Source: Streptomyces sp. DH12
GTDB lineage: Bacteria; Actinomycetota; Actinomycetes; Streptomycetales; Streptomycetaceae
Reading direction: 5' to 3'
DNA length: 64,000 nt
Assembly: GCF_020873895.1 (NCBI RefSeq)
Contig: NZ_JAHWGT010000015.1
Coordinates: 62,001 to 126,000, forward strand
Under the pieces are notes generated by a model. It saw only the letters and a program-made list of their open reading frames with translations, was not told the origin of the DNA and made no database searches. Both the position numbers and the translations under genes were made by a program. Positions 47,314-56,103 of this stretch are shown here, piece by piece. Within the stretch, counting starts at the first letter, position 1, and every line of letters begins with the position of its first letter.

Positions 47314-47522
47314 CGCGGTCGGGGGCGGCCGGGATCCGGCCGCCCCCGCCACGACTCGTCCCGCGCGTCCCGCCCGCGCGGCACGGCGCGCTCCGTCCGG
47401 CGCGTCACGTGCCGCACGTGCCGTTCCGTACCGCGCGTACTGCTCCGTACCGTTTCGTTCCGTCGTGCCGGTCGGCCGGCTCTCGCCGGGCCGGGCCGGT
47501 ACTCCGGCGTGCGTGCCGCCGG

Positions 47523-47786
47523 TCAGCCCAGCGGGTCGGCGGCGGGCGCCGGGGCGTGTGTCACGCAGGTGAAGCCGAGGCGCCGCAGTGCGCGGGTCAC
47601 CTCGGCGGCGGTGAAGTCGCGCCGGTCCTGCCGGGTGATCACCTCACCGACCTGCTTGACCGGGTAGGTGTGGTCGCCGATGACCGCGCAGGGCCCCACG
47701 GCGGGCTCGGGCGTGACGCCGGCCATCAGCGTCTGCACCTCGCTCTGGACGAAGTCGAAGGGGAAGCTGGCGATCACACAGCGCAT
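47523..47786 (-). CDS. MRCVIA-type small protein, copy B
   Basis: An 87-aa paralogue of 40326-40646: MRCVIASFPFDFVQSEVQTLMAGVTPEP, YPVKQVGEVITRQDRRDFTAAEVTRALRRLGFTC. ITxQDRRDF and GFTC are identical in both, which marks the likely functional core. The start is the ATG at 47786, 93 bp downstream of the DEAD-box helicase copy B on the same strand. Function unknown. Confidence 0.8.
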   Translation of the reverse strand: MRCVIASFPFDFVQSEVQTLMAGVTPEPAVGPCAVIGDHTYPVKQVGEVITRQDRRDFTAAEVTRALRRLGFTCVTHAPAPAADPLG

Positions 47787-47879
47787 GGCGGCCTCGCAGG
47801 GTCGTGTCGTCGGTCGGTGGACGGATCGGGACGTCCGGTGGGGTGCGCGGCGGCGTGTGTGGGGCGCCGCCGCGCGGGG

Positions 47880-49376
47880 TCACCGCTGCGGGCCCGCCGC
47901 GCCGCGCGCCGGGCGGCGGCCCCGCCGTGCCCCGCCGCGTCGTCCGCGGCCTGCGGCGGGCTTGGCCGCCGTGGCCGGTGCGGGGGTGGGGACCGTGACG
48001 GTGACCGGTATGCCGGTGGGCGTGCGGGCGCCGGTGATGCGGGTCAGTTCGGCCTCGCCGGAGCGGACGGCGGTGGTGCGCGGCTTGATGCCGGCGTGCG
48101 CCATGAGGCGGTCGACGTCGCGCCGCTGGTGCGGCAGGACCAGCGTGACGACGCTGCCGGACTCGCCGGCGCGGGCGGTGCGGCCGCCGCGGTGCAGGTA
48201 GTCCTTGTGGTCGCCGGGCGGGTCGACGTTGACGACGAGGTCGAGGTCGTCGACGTGGATGCCGCGGGCGGCGACGTTCGTCGCGACGAGCACCGACACC
48301 TGGCCCTCCTTGAACTGGGCGAGGGTCCTGGTGCGCTGCGGCTGGCTCTTGCCGCCGTGCAGCGCGGAGGCCCGCACGCCGCTCTTGAGGAGGTGCTTGG
48401 TGAACCGGTCGACGCCGTGCTTGGTGTCCAGGAACATGATCACGCGACCGTCGCGGGCGGCGATCTCGGTCGCCGTCGCGTTCTTGTCGGTGTCGTGGAC
48501 GTGCAGGACGTGGTGCTCCATCGAGGTGACCACGCCGGCCGACGGGTCCACGGAGTGGACGACGGGGTCGGTGAGGTAGCGGCGCACCAGCGCGTCGACG
48601 TTGCGGTCGAGGGTGGCGGAGAAGAGCAACCGCTGCCCGTCGGGCCTGGTCTGGTCGATCAGGCCGGTGATCTGCGGCAGGAAGCCCATGTCCGTCATCT
48701 GGTCGGCCTCGTCGAGGACGGTGACGCTGACGTCGTCCAGCTGGCAGTCGCCGCGCGAGACGAGGTCCTTCAGCCGGCCGGGGGTGGCGACGAGGACGTC
48801 CGTGCCGCCGCGCAGGGCGGAGGACTGCCGGCCGATCGACACGCCGCCGACGACGGTCGCCTGGCGCAGGCCGAGCGCGCGGGCGTACGGGGCGAGCGCG
48901 TCGGTGACCTGCTGGGCCAGTTCCCGTGTGGGGACGAGGACCAGGGCCGACGGCCGGCGGGGTTCGGCGCGGGTCCCGGCGAGCCGGCCGAGGAGGGCCA
49001 GCCCGAAGGCGAGGGTCTTGCCGGAGCCGGTACGGCCGCGGCCGAGGACGTCGCGGCCCGCCAGGGAGTTGGGGAGGGTCGCCGCCTGGATGGGGAACGG
49101 GGCGGTCACCCCTTCGGCTTCGAGCGCCCGCAGCATCGGCGCGGGCAGGCCGAGGTCGGCGAAGGACTCGACGGGCGGCAGCGGCGGCGTGTGGGTGACG
49201 GGCATGGCGAAATCGCCGGGCGGGGGCGGGGTGGAGCGGTTCCCGCCCCGGGTCCGCGCGCCTTTCGCGCCCTTCGGACCGCTGTCCGTCCGATCGTTCC
49301 GCGCGCGGCCGGCGGATGCCGGTGCCGCCTGGCGGGTTCCCGGGTGATTGCCCCGGGAACGGGGGGTACGGGCCAT
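47880..49376 (-). CDS. DEAD-box RNA helicase, copy B
   Basis: A 498-aa helicase with the same layout as copy A: a basic N-terminal tail, PFPIQAATLPNSLAGRDVLGRGRTGSGKT, PTREL, DEAD, SAT, TNVAARGIHVDDLDLVV and a C-terminal RGRRGGARRGRR tail. The two differ mainly in the tails. The ATG at 49376 follows GAGGA; upstream codons in frame are not conserved. It lies 149 bp downstream of csp copy B, across a terminator. Confidence 0.95.
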   Translation of the reverse strand: MARTPRSRGNHPGTRQAAPASAGRARNDRTDSGPKGAKGARTRGGNRSTPPPPGDFAMPVTHTPPLPPVESFADLGLPAPMLRALEAEGVTAPFPIQAATLPNSLAGRDVLGRGRTGSGKTLAFGLALLGRLAGTRAEPRRPSALVLVPTRELAQQVTDALAPYARALGLRQATVVGGVSIGRQSSALRGGTDVLVATPGRLKDLVSRGDCQLDDVSVTVLDEADQMTDMGFLPQITGLIDQTRPDGQRLLFSATLDRNVDALVRRYLTDPVVHSVDPSAGVVTSMEHHVLHVHDTDKNATATEIAARDGRVIMFLDTKHGVDRFTKHLLKSGVRASALHGGKSQPQRTRTLAQFKEGQVSVLVATNVAARGIHVDDLDLVVNVDPPGDHKDYLHRGGRTARAGESGSVVTLVLPHQRRDVDRLMAHAGIKPRTTAVRSGEAELTRITGARTPTGIPVTVTVPTPAPATAAKPAAGRGRRGGARRGRRPARGAAGPQR

Positions 49377-49473
49377 GGAGACATTCCTCAAACAGGGGAT
49401 CGAGGAATTCACGGCCCTCGATTCAGCCGGGCGGGCGGCACGCCGAGCCGAACGGCGGCGCCGGGGAACGGCG

Positions 49474-49502
49474 CGGGGCCCGCACCCATGGTGCGGGCCC
49501 CG
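49474..49502 (-). terminator. csp copy B terminator
   Basis: A perfect 13-bp stem (cggggcccgcacc / ggtgcgggccccg) around CAT, between csp copy B and its helicase. Similar core to the copy A terminator. Confidence 0.85.
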
Positions 49503-49525
49503 GCGGCGTCGTAACGCCTACGTCG

Positions 49526-49729
49526 TCAGGCGGGGAGGATGTTCTCCGCCTGCGGGCCCTTCTGGCCCTGCGTGACGTCGAAGGTGACCTTCTGGCCTTC
49601 CTGCAGCTCGCGGAAGCCGGAGGTCGCGATGTTGGAGTAGTGGGCGAACACGTCAGCGCCGCCACCGTCCTGCTGGATGAAGCCGAAGCCCTTTTCAGCG
49701 TTGAACCACTTCACGACACCAGTAGCCAT
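49526..49729 (-). CDS. cold-shock protein, copy B
   Basis: A 67-aa cold-shock OB fold: [23 protein letters not shown]2 VFAHYSNI, ending [10 protein letters not shown]. It differs from copy A at a dozen or so positions. The start is the ATG at 49729 behind GAGGAG. Its leader shares three sequence blocks with that of copy A. Confidence 0.96.
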   Translation of the reverse strand: MATGVVKWFNAEKGFGFIQQDGGGADVFAHYSNIATSGFRELQEGQKVTFDVTQGQKGPQAENILPA

Positions 49730-49882
49730 GATTTTCTCCTCAGGGGATATTCGGACCCACACCGTGTGAGCCGCGCGTCGCCGCGATGATTACCCCGTCC
49801 GGAAGAACCGGCCACACAAAAGTGCTCCTCCGCCCGTGGGGGGCGGGGGGGCACATGAAGCTCTGGGAACCACAACTGCAAC
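49730..49882 (-). promoter_or_regulatory. cold-shock 5' leader, copy B (conserved blocks)
   Basis: Read on the minus strand, block 1 gttgcagttgtggttccca occupies 49882-49864 and block 3 ggggtaatcatcgcggcgac 49796-49777, both identical to copy A. A -10-like tagcct is at 49895-49890, after cgtgcta as in copy A. The rest of the gap to 50087 shows no gene. Confidence 0.75.
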
Positions 49883-50087
49883 TCCTTCGAGGCTAGCACG
49901 GCATTGCCGTACCCACCCATAATTCCTGGCGCCGAATTCTCTATGGGAGAAAAGCTGCCGCCGCCCCGCCCGCGAATCTGTATCGGCCGGAATAGACATT
50001 CGGCACCGGTGGCGGATACGGTGCCCGCGTGAGGGGGGTGCCGTCCCGGTGGCCGCCCGGCACGACGCCCCGAGACGAAAGGCGCGC

Positions 50088-50492
50088 ATGGCTCCAGGAG
50101 CGCGACGCAGCACCCCCGCCGACAACCTCGACGACGACGACTACCCCGCGTACAGCATGGGGCGCGCAGCGGAGCTGATCGGGACGACCCCGGCCTTCCT
50201 CCGCGCGCTCGGGGAGGCGGGGCTCATCACACCTCCGCGGTCCGGCGGCGGGCACCGCCGGTACTCGCGGCGCCAACTGCGGGTCGCCGCCCGCGCGCGG
50301 GAGCTGGTGGACCAGGGCACGCCCATCGAGGCGGCGTGCCGGATCATCATCCTGGAGGACGACCTGGCGGAGGCCCTGCGCATCAACGACGAACTCCGAC
50401 GGGACGGCCCCGAGGAGACCGCGCCGGGTGACGGCCCGGCGCCCGGTGACGACGGCTCCGGGGCGGGCGAGGGCTCCGGGGCGGGCGGCTGA
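50088..50492 (+). CDS. MerR-family DNA-binding protein
   Basis: A 134-aa protein. It has a MerR-type HTH (YSMGRAAELIGTTPAFLRALGEAGLITPPRSGGGHRRYSRRQLRVAARARELVDQGTPIEAAC), a short helix, and a Gly/Asp/Pro-rich acidic tail. There is no effector-binding domain. The ATG at 50088 follows AAAGG. It is divergent from csp copy B and could regulate it, which is inference from position. Confidence 0.82.
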   Translation: MAPGARRSTPADNLDDDDYPAYSMGRAAELIGTTPAFLRALGEAGLITPPRSGGGHRRYSRRQLRVAARARELVDQGTPIEAACRIIILEDDLAEALRINDELRRDGPEETAPGDGPAPGDDGSGAGEGSGAGG

Positions 50493-50680
50493 GCCGGGGC
50501 CCCGGACCGGCGGTCGGGCGGCGCGGGCGGTCGAACCGGCACGGGTGACGGAGCCGGCGCGGGCGGTTGAGCCGGCGCGGGCGTCGGGCCGGTCCGGGCC
50601 GGTCGGGTCGGCCCGGACCGGTCGGCGAGTGTCGGTCGGCGACGTGTCGAGGCGGGCGGTGGCGGGTCGGAGGGGTGCCG

Positions 50681-51064
50681 TCAGACCCGCTGGTCGCTGT
50701 GGCCGCAGAGCCACGCCAGCGCGTCGTGCACGCCCCGCACGTAGTCGCGTGTGTCGTGCGGGCACGCCGGGTCGTCGAGCAGGACCGCCGCGGCGTCCGC
50801 CTCCGCCGTCAGCCGCCACACGTCGGGCACCTCGCGCGCCCGCAGGCCCGTGATGGGCCCCTGCGGTTCGCGGGCCAGCGCCCACCGGTACGCCTCCGCC
50901 GCGCCCTCCCGCAGGGCGCGGGGCCGCTCCTGGAGCGCCCGGCCGCCGCGGGCGCCCCGCCCGGTGGCCTCCGCGGCGAGGCTGCGGTACGCCGACTCGA
51001 CCTCGTCGACGCGGCGGACACCGATCCGGGGACTTTCCGTTCGCACCGCATGGCGCGTCGTCAT
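50681..51064 (-). CDS. conserved hypothetical protein, 127 aa
   Basis: A helical soluble protein: RVDEVESAYRSLAAEA, then REVPDVWRLTAEADAAAVLLDDPACPHDTRDYVRGVHDALAWLCGHS. Cys/His residues in the C-terminal half could be structural. I recall similar small Streptomyces proteins but no function. The start is the ATG at 51064. Confidence 0.6.
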   Translation of the reverse strand: MTTRHAVRTESPRIGVRRVDEVESAYRSLAAEATGRGARGGRALQERPRALREGAAEAYRWALAREPQGPITGLRAREVPDVWRLTAEADAAAVLLDDPACPHDTRDYVRGVHDALAWLCGHSDQRV

Positions 51065-51350
51065 ACGCGTACACCCCATCCTCCGTGCTTCCCACTCTCT
51101 CCTTCTCCGGGTCCCCGCCATCGCCCCGGATATGTGCGCCGACGCGCCGCGGGGACGTGCGGACGGCCCCGGACCGGGGCGGGCGTCACCCGTTCGGGTC
51201 GACGGGCTCCGTCGACGCGCGCATGGTGGTTGCAAGGACCCAGGCACGCCCCCGGCTCCACCGGGACCCGCCCGAGAGGCCCCGACCAGGGCCCGACCGG
51301 CGCCGCGTCCCGGGCCACGGCGTGTTCGGCACGGCGAAAGGGGCGCGGCC

Positions 51351-51647
51351 ATGACCGGCTGGGCATCGTGGACGACGGTCAACGTGATCGCGGGGACCGG
51401 GGGCGTCCGCACGGACGAGCTGGGCGTCCTCACCGGGGACCTCACCGTGCACACCACCTGGTACGGCACCGAGGCGGACGTCGCCGTCCAGTACAGCGGC
51501 GGCTCGGAGTGGTACACGATGACCGGCAGCCCGGTCCCGTGCCACTCCGAGGAGGAGAGCCGTTCCCTGCACCAGACGGTGGTGGAGGCGGTGCAGGAGG
51601 GCCACGGCGCCGTCGTGACGCGCCTGAAGCAGACCCGGCCGGGTTGA
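51351..51647 (+). CDS. small conserved hypothetical protein, 98 aa
   Basis: A beta-rich protein (WTTVNVIAGTGGVRTDELGVLTGDLTVHTTWYGTEADVAVQYSG) with a C-terminal helix (SLHQTVVEAVQEGHGAVVTRLK). No recognised domain. The ATG at 51351 follows GAAAGGGG. Divergent from the 127-aa gene with a 286-bp gap that shows nothing else. Confidence 0.6.
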   Translation: MTGWASWTTVNVIAGTGGVRTDELGVLTGDLTVHTTWYGTEADVAVQYSGGSEWYTMTGSPVPCHSEEESRSLHQTVVEAVQEGHGAVVTRLKQTRPG

Positions 51648-51801
51648 CCGGGTTGACGGCGTCGGCGCGCGGAGGGGCCCCGCGGCGCGGGGCGGGCGCC
51701 GCGGGGCCCCGGTCGGGGGCGCCGGTGCGGGGGAGGCCGGTGTGGGGCCCCGGTCGGGGGCGACGGTGCGGGGGGAGGCCGGTGCCGGGGGGCCGGTCAG
51801 G

Positions 51802-52446
51802 TCACTTCGGCATCAGGACCGTGTCGACGATGTACACGGTGGCGTTGGCGGTCCGCACGTTGCCGCAGACGACCTTCGACGTGTCGTTCACCGTGTACGA
51901 CTCGCCCGATCCGGAGGTGGTGAGCCGGCCCTTCTGAAGGGTCTCGAAGGAGCCGTCCCCCAGCTGCTGCGGGGTGAGCCGCTCGCCGACGACGTGGTAC
52001 GTGAGGATGTTCGTCAGCATGTCCTTGTCGGCGAGGACCTTGTCGAGGTCGGCCTTGGGGATTTTCGCGAAGGCGTCGTCGGTGGGTGCGAAGACGGTGA
52101 TGTCCTGCGCGTTGTTGAGGGTGTCGACCAGGCCCGCCTTCTGTACGGCGGCGACCAGCGTCGACAGCGCCGGGTTGTTGGACGCGGCCGTGGCGACCGG
52201 GTCCTGCGCCATGCCCTCGAAGCTGCCCGCGCCGTCCGCCGGGACGGTGGCGCAGGCGGGCCCGAACGGACCGGCCGCCGCCTGCGACGCCGACGGCCGG
52301 TCCTGGGCGCCGGCGGCAGCGGAGGACTCCTTGGCGGCCGGGGCGCCGTCGCCGCCGGACTCCGCGCAGGCGGTGAGCGCGAACGGCAGGACGGCCGCGG
52401 TGGCGAGGGCGACGGCGGTGCGGCGGACGCGCGGGGTGGTGTTCAT
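51802..52446 (-). CDS. fasciclin (FAS1) domain lipoprotein, MPT70/83-like
   Basis: A 214-aa protein. It has a lipoprotein signal with lipobox LTAC (Cys27), a short linker, then one FAS1 domain (about 75-212): NNPALSTLVAAVQKAGLVDTLN, ITVFAPTDDAFAKI, ILTYHVVGERL, GNVRTANATVYIVDTVLMPK. Anchored on the outer face of the membrane. In mycobacteria, MPT70/MPT83 FAS1 proteins are SigK targets; here the gene sits 185 bp downstream of the Moco oxidoreductase and close to sigK-rskA. Start is the ATG at 52446. Confidence 0.9.
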   Translation of the reverse strand: MNTTPRVRRTAVALATAAVLPFALTACAESGGDGAPAAKESSAAAGAQDRPSASQAAAGPFGPACATVPADGAGSFEGMAQDPVATAASNNPALSTLVAAVQKAGLVDTLNNAQDITVFAPTDDAFAKIPKADLDKVLADKDMLTNILTYHVVGERLTPQQLGDGSFETLQKGRLTTSGSGESYTVNDTSKVVCGNVRTANATVYIVDTVLMPK

Positions 52447-52489
52447 GGGGTCTCGGTCTCCTGGGTGTCGGTGTGTCCGGGTTGTGGGT

Positions 52490-52610
52490 CCGGTTGTGGG
52501 TCCGGGCTGGGGCTGGGTCGTGGGTCCGGGTGCGGTGCTGGGCTGGGGGTCCGGTTGTGGGTCCGGGCTGGGGCTGGGTCGTGGGTCCGGGTGCGGTGCT
52601 GGGCTGGGGG
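52490..52610. repeat. 61-bp tandem repeat, two copies
   Basis: A 61-bp unit beginning ccggttgtgggtccgggctg occurs twice head to tail (52490-52550, 52551-52610) in the gap between the oxidoreductase and the fasciclin gene. Shorter gtgggtccgg words repeat inside the unit. Confidence 0.85.
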
Positions 52611-52631
52611 CGCGGGGCCGGGGCGGGGGGC

Positions 52632-54263
52632 CTACGGGGCGGTGACCGTGACGAAGACGCCGTGGCGGCCGCTCGCCCCGTCGGGGACGGTCCTCGTGCG
52701 GCGTTCCGTCTGGACGGCGCCCGTGCCGTCGGTGGCGCGGACGGTGAGGGTGTGGCCGCCGGGGGTGGCCCGCCACGGGAAGGACCACTGCCGCCAGGTG
52801 TCGACCGTGCCCTCGGCGGCCAACCGGGCCTCCTGCCACGGGCCGTCGTCCACCCGTACCTCCACCCGCCGGATCCCGCGGCGCTGCGCCCAGGCGACGC
52901 CCGCGACCATGACGACCCCGGCGGCGGGGCGCGAGAAGGGCCTGGGCGTGTCGATGCGGCTCTGCGTCTTCACCGGCGCCCTGCGGGCCCACTTCCGGCG
53001 GACCCAGTACGCGTCGTGGGCGGCGAAGGTGGTGAGCTCGATCTCCTCGATCCACTTGCAGGCGGAGACGTACCCGTAGAGGCCCGGTACGACCATGCGG
53101 ACGGGGAAGCCGCGCTCGAAGGGGAGCGGTTCGCCGTTCATCCCGACGGCGAGGAGGGCGTCGCGGCCGTCCATGACGTCCTCGACCGGTGTGCCGATCG
53201 TCATGCCGTCGACGGAACGGGCGACGAGCTGGTCCGCGCGGCCCCCCTGCGAGGGCGGTCGCACGCCCGCCTCGCGCAGCAGCTCGGCGAGCGGGACGCC
53301 GAGCCAGCGGGCGGTACCCACGTACGGGCCGCCGACCTCGTTGGAGACGCAGGTCAGCGTGGCGTACCGCTCGGTCAGCGGCCTCGCCAGGAGCTCGGCG
53401 AAGGTGTACGTGCGGGGGCGCGTCACGCCTTCGCCGTGGAGGCGCAGCCGCCAACCGGAGACGTCCACCTCCGGGACGACGAGCGCGGTGTCGACGCGGT
53501 AGAAGTCCGCGGCCGGGGTCGTGAACGGGCTGACGCCCGGGACGCGGACGGCGACCCCGGCCGGCAGCGGAGGCGCCGGGGAGGCGGGGGGCGGCAGGCG
53601 CAGCGCCTCGCGCGAGGCGGCGGCGGCCTGGCCGCGACGGCCGGCGAGGGCCCGGCCGGACGCACCCGCCGCCACCGCCCCGACCGTCGTGGCACCGGCC
53701 GCCACGAGGAAACCGCGCCTGCTCCCGGCGGTGGTGGCGCTGCCGGCAGGGGCGCTGCCGGTACGGGCGCTGTCGGACGCGGGGTCGGGGCCGGGGTCGG
53801 TCGGCTGGAGGCCAGGGGTGGCGCGGGTGGCCAGGAAGTGCAGGACGGCGGCCCCGACGGCGGCGGCCACCAGGGACGGCAGCGCGTCGGCGGGTCCCCC
53901 GCTGTCGGGGCGGCCGAGCGCCGCGGCGGCGCCCACGGCTCCGAAGAGCAGCACGCCCGCCGTGCCGAGGCGCCGGTGGCGCAGCGCGAGCACGCCGACG
54001 AGTACGGCGCACAGCGCGAGCACGGCGAGGATGCCGGCCTGGAGGGCCAGCTTGTCGGACTCCCCGAACGCGCGGATCGCCCAGTCCTTCACCGCCGCCG
54101 GCGTGCGGTCGATCGCCGCACCGCCCACGACGGTGACGGGCCCGGCCGCGGGGCGGACGGCGGCGGCCGTCGGTTCGGCCGCCGCGAGGGCGGCGAAGCC
54201 GGCCGGCAGTCCGCAGGCCGCGCCGAGCGCGGTGCGGCCGAGGGTCCGTCGGAGGTTCGTCAC
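52632..54263 (-). CDS. membrane-anchored molybdopterin-dependent oxidoreductase (sulfite-oxidase fold)
   Basis: A 543-aa protein. The N-terminal half has about four transmembrane helices, then an internal twin-arginine-like SRRGFLVAAGATTVGAVAAGA (about 180). The C-terminal half is a SUOX-type Moco domain (about 265-440, with the Moco-ligand Cys in LTCVSNEVGG near residue 304 and VPGLYGYVSACKWI) and a dimerisation domain (VMVAGVAWAQRRGIRRVEV). Substrate unknown, possibly oxidised sulfur or methionine sulfoxide. The GTG at 54263 lies 8 bp below a SigK-like -10 and lacks a normal ribosome site, so a leaderless message is likely. Confidence 0.87.
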   Translation of the reverse strand: MTNLRRTLGRTALGAACGLPAGFAALAAAEPTAAAVRPAAGPVTVVGGAAIDRTPAAVKDWAIRAFGESDKLALQAGILAVLALCAVLVGVLALRHRRLGTAGVLLFGAVGAAAALGRPDSGGPADALPSLVAAAVGAAVLHFLATRATPGLQPTDPGPDPASDSARTGSAPAGSATTAGSRRGFLVAAGATTVGAVAAGASGRALAGRRGQAAAASREALRLPPPASPAPPLPAGVAVRVPGVSPFTTPAADFYRVDTALVVPEVDVSGWRLRLHGEGVTRPRTYTFAELLARPLTERYATLTCVSNEVGGPYVGTARWLGVPLAELLREAGVRPPSQGGRADQLVARSVDGMTIGTPVEDVMDGRDALLAVGMNGEPLPFERGFPVRMVVPGLYGYVSACKWIEEIELTTFAAHDAYWVRRKWARRAPVKTQSRIDTPRPFSRPAAGVVMVAGVAWAQRRGIRRVEVRVDDGPWQEARLAAEGTVDTWRQWSFPWRATPGGHTLTVRATDGTGAVQTERRTRTVPDGASGRHGVFVTVTAP

Positions 54264-54270
54264 ACCCCTT

Positions 54271-54297
54271 GTTCGGAGCGGGGCGCCCGGCGGATGG
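54271..54297 (-). promoter_or_regulatory. SigK-type promoter candidate for the Moco oxidoreductase
   Basis: On the minus strand: CCATCC (54297-54292), 15-bp spacer, CCGAAC (54276-54271). It is one base from the promoter candidate upstream of sigK, with identical spacer length. Transcription would begin close to the GTG at 54263. The rest of the 54298-54645 gap holds the sigK-rskA terminator and low-complexity sequence. Confidence 0.75.
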
Positions 54298-54582
54298 GTG
54301 TGCCATCCGATCGGGTGACGGAGGCCTCCCAGCCGCCGCAGGGCGCCGGGGTACGCCATGCGTCCCGCCGCCCGTGCCCGCGCCGCCTGGCCGCCGGTGC
54401 GGCGCACCCGCCCGTACCGCCTGGCCGCCCGTGCCTCCTGACTGCCGAGCTGAGCCCTGGTACGGGGCCCTGGGAGAGGCGCGTACGGCGGCGGGGGCGC
54501 GTACCGCGGCGGGCGCGTAGGGCGGCCGGGGAGAGCGCGTACGGGGCGGGGAGCGCGTATCGCGGCGGGCGCGTACGGCGGC

Positions 54583-54620
54583 GGCGGGGGCGGTGCCCCC
54601 GGTGGGGCGCCGCCCCCGCC
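54583..54620 (-). terminator. terminator of sigK-rskA
   Basis: An 11-bp stem (ggcgggggcgg / ccgcccccgcc) with a 16-nt loop, about 25 bp after the rskA stop. Confidence 0.5.
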
Positions 54621-54645
54621 GGGGTGGTGCGAGGGCCCGCCGCCG

Positions 54646-55383
54646 TCAGGACGGCAGGGTCATGACGGCCAGCGGCTCGGTGGTCGGCCGCGGTGAGCCG
54701 CCGGACGGTTCCACCGTGACGCCCATGCCGGTGGCCCCCGCGACCCGGCCGTCCATGACGGTCGCGTCGTCGCGGACGAGCCCCGCGGGGCGCATCCGGT
54801 CCCCGTCGGCGAACCACAGCTGGTAGGCGCGGCCCTCGGGCAGCTCCGGCAGCCCGGACGCCAGGAACACGGCGCGGTCCTCGGCACGGGAGACGACGAC
54901 AGTGGCCCGGGCCCCGCCGCCCAGGGTGCCGGTCGCCGTCCGGGCATCCGGCGCGGCCAGCACCCGGGCCAGCTCCGCGGCCCTCCGCTGGGCGCCCTCC
55001 GCCCGCACCTCCGCCTGCCGGGCCTCCTGGTACTGCCAGACGGCCACGCCGCCGAACGCCGCGGCCGCCGCCACGCACGCCGCCAGGACCAGCCGCGGCA
55101 GCGCCCGCCGCCGGCCCGGCGCGCGGCCGGGCACGGACGGCGGCACGTGCGGCGGGAGCTGGCGTACCGTCCGGATCCCGTCGAGGACCCTCGCCCGCAG
55201 GGCGGGAGGCGGCGCGGCGGCGACGGCCGTGCCCAGGCGGGCGGCCGTCGCGGTCAGCCCGCGGACCTCCTGGGCGCAGGCGGGGCACTCGCGCAGGTGG
55301 CGCTCGAACGCCTCCCGCTCGTCCGGCGGCAGGGCGTCCAGCGCGTACGCCCCGGTCGGCGCGTGCAGGTGCTCCTCACTCAT
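54646..55383 (-). CDS. rskA: anti-sigma factor, RskA family
   Basis: A 245-aa single-span membrane protein that holds the sigma factor encoded upstream. The cytoplasmic N-terminus has the zinc anti-sigma motif His29-x3-Cys33-x2-Cys36 (HLRECPACA). One transmembrane helix (ALPRLVLAACVAAAAAFGGVAVW, about 90-112) leads to an extracellular RskA domain (AYQLWFADGDRMRPAGL, MGVTVEPSGGS). Release would need regulated proteolysis. The ATG overlaps the sigma stop (ATGA, 55380-55383), so the two are made in step. Confidence 0.92.
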   Translation of the reverse strand: MSEEHLHAPTGAYALDALPPDEREAFERHLRECPACAQEVRGLTATAARLGTAVAAAPPPALRARVLDGIRTVRQLPPHVPPSVPGRAPGRRRALPRLVLAACVAAAAAFGGVAVWQYQEARQAEVRAEGAQRRAAELARVLAAPDARTATGTLGGGARATVVVSRAEDRAVFLASGLPELPEGRAYQLWFADGDRMRPAGLVRDDATVMDGRVAGATGMGVTVEPSGGSPRPTTEPLAVMTLPS

Positions 55384-55967
55384 GCGTCCACTCCCATGCA
55401 GTCCCGCAGCCGGATCAGCCCGTCGCGCAGCCGCGTCTTGACCGTGCCCAGCGGCGCGGCGAGGAAGGCGGCGACCTCGCCGTACGTGTAGCCCTGGTAG
55501 TACGCCAGGGTGACGGCCTGCCGCTGCAGCTCGGTCAGCGACCCGAGGCAGCGGCGCACCTGCTCGCTCTCCAACCGCACCGCCACCTCCTCGCTGACGT
55601 GGTCGTACGGGGGCGTCGCCGCGGCCCGGGCCGTACGGTCGTCCCGGTCCGTGGCCGCCTGCTCCGCGCGGACCCGGTCCACGGCGCGGCGGTGCGCGAC
55701 GGTCATGACCCAGGCGGACACGGACCCCCGCTCCGGCGCGTAGCGGGCGGCGGAGCGCCACACCTCCAGCATGACCTCCTGCGCGACCTCCTCGGACTGG
55801 GCCGGGTCGCGCAGGACCCGCAGGACCAGCCCGTACACCGGGCCGGCGGTCGCGTCGTACAGCGCGGCGAACGCCTCCTGGTCGCCGTCGGCCGTCCGGC
55901 CCAGCAGCTCCGCCAGGTCGGGGCCCCCGGGCCGGACGCCCGTCCCCGCGCGCGCGGCGCCGTTCAT
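55380..55967 (-). CDS. sigK: ECF sigma factor, SigK-like
   Basis: A 195-aa ECF sigma factor. Region 2 is FAALYDATAGPVYGLVLRVLRDPAQSEEVAQEVMLEVW with core-binding residues; region 4 is LTELQRQAVTLAYYQGYTYGEVAAFLAAPLGTVKTRLRDGLIRLRDCM. Neighbourhood (RskA-type anti-sigma, fasciclin, Moco enzyme) and the promoter motif all point to the SigK group. The start is the ATG at 55967 behind GGGAGGTG. A promoter of the SigK type lies 137 bp upstream, suggesting autoactivation. Confidence 0.9.
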   Translation of the reverse strand: MNGAARAGTGVRPGGPDLAELLGRTADGDQEAFAALYDATAGPVYGLVLRVLRDPAQSEEVAQEVMLEVWRSAARYAPERGSVSAWVMTVAHRRAVDRVRAEQAATDRDDRTARAAATPPYDHVSEEVAVRLESEQVRRCLGSLTELQRQAVTLAYYQGYTYGEVAAFLAAPLGTVKTRLRDGLIRLRDCMGVDA

Positions 55968-56103
55968 CCGGCACCTCCCGCGCGGCGACGGCCCCCGGGA
56001 CGGTCCTCGAAAGGGCCCCCGGGGCGGTCCTCGGGGCCAGGGGGGATGTCGTGGCCGCCCATACGCAACCCTTCCACGTGACACGGAACGCTTCTTTCGG
56101 ACC

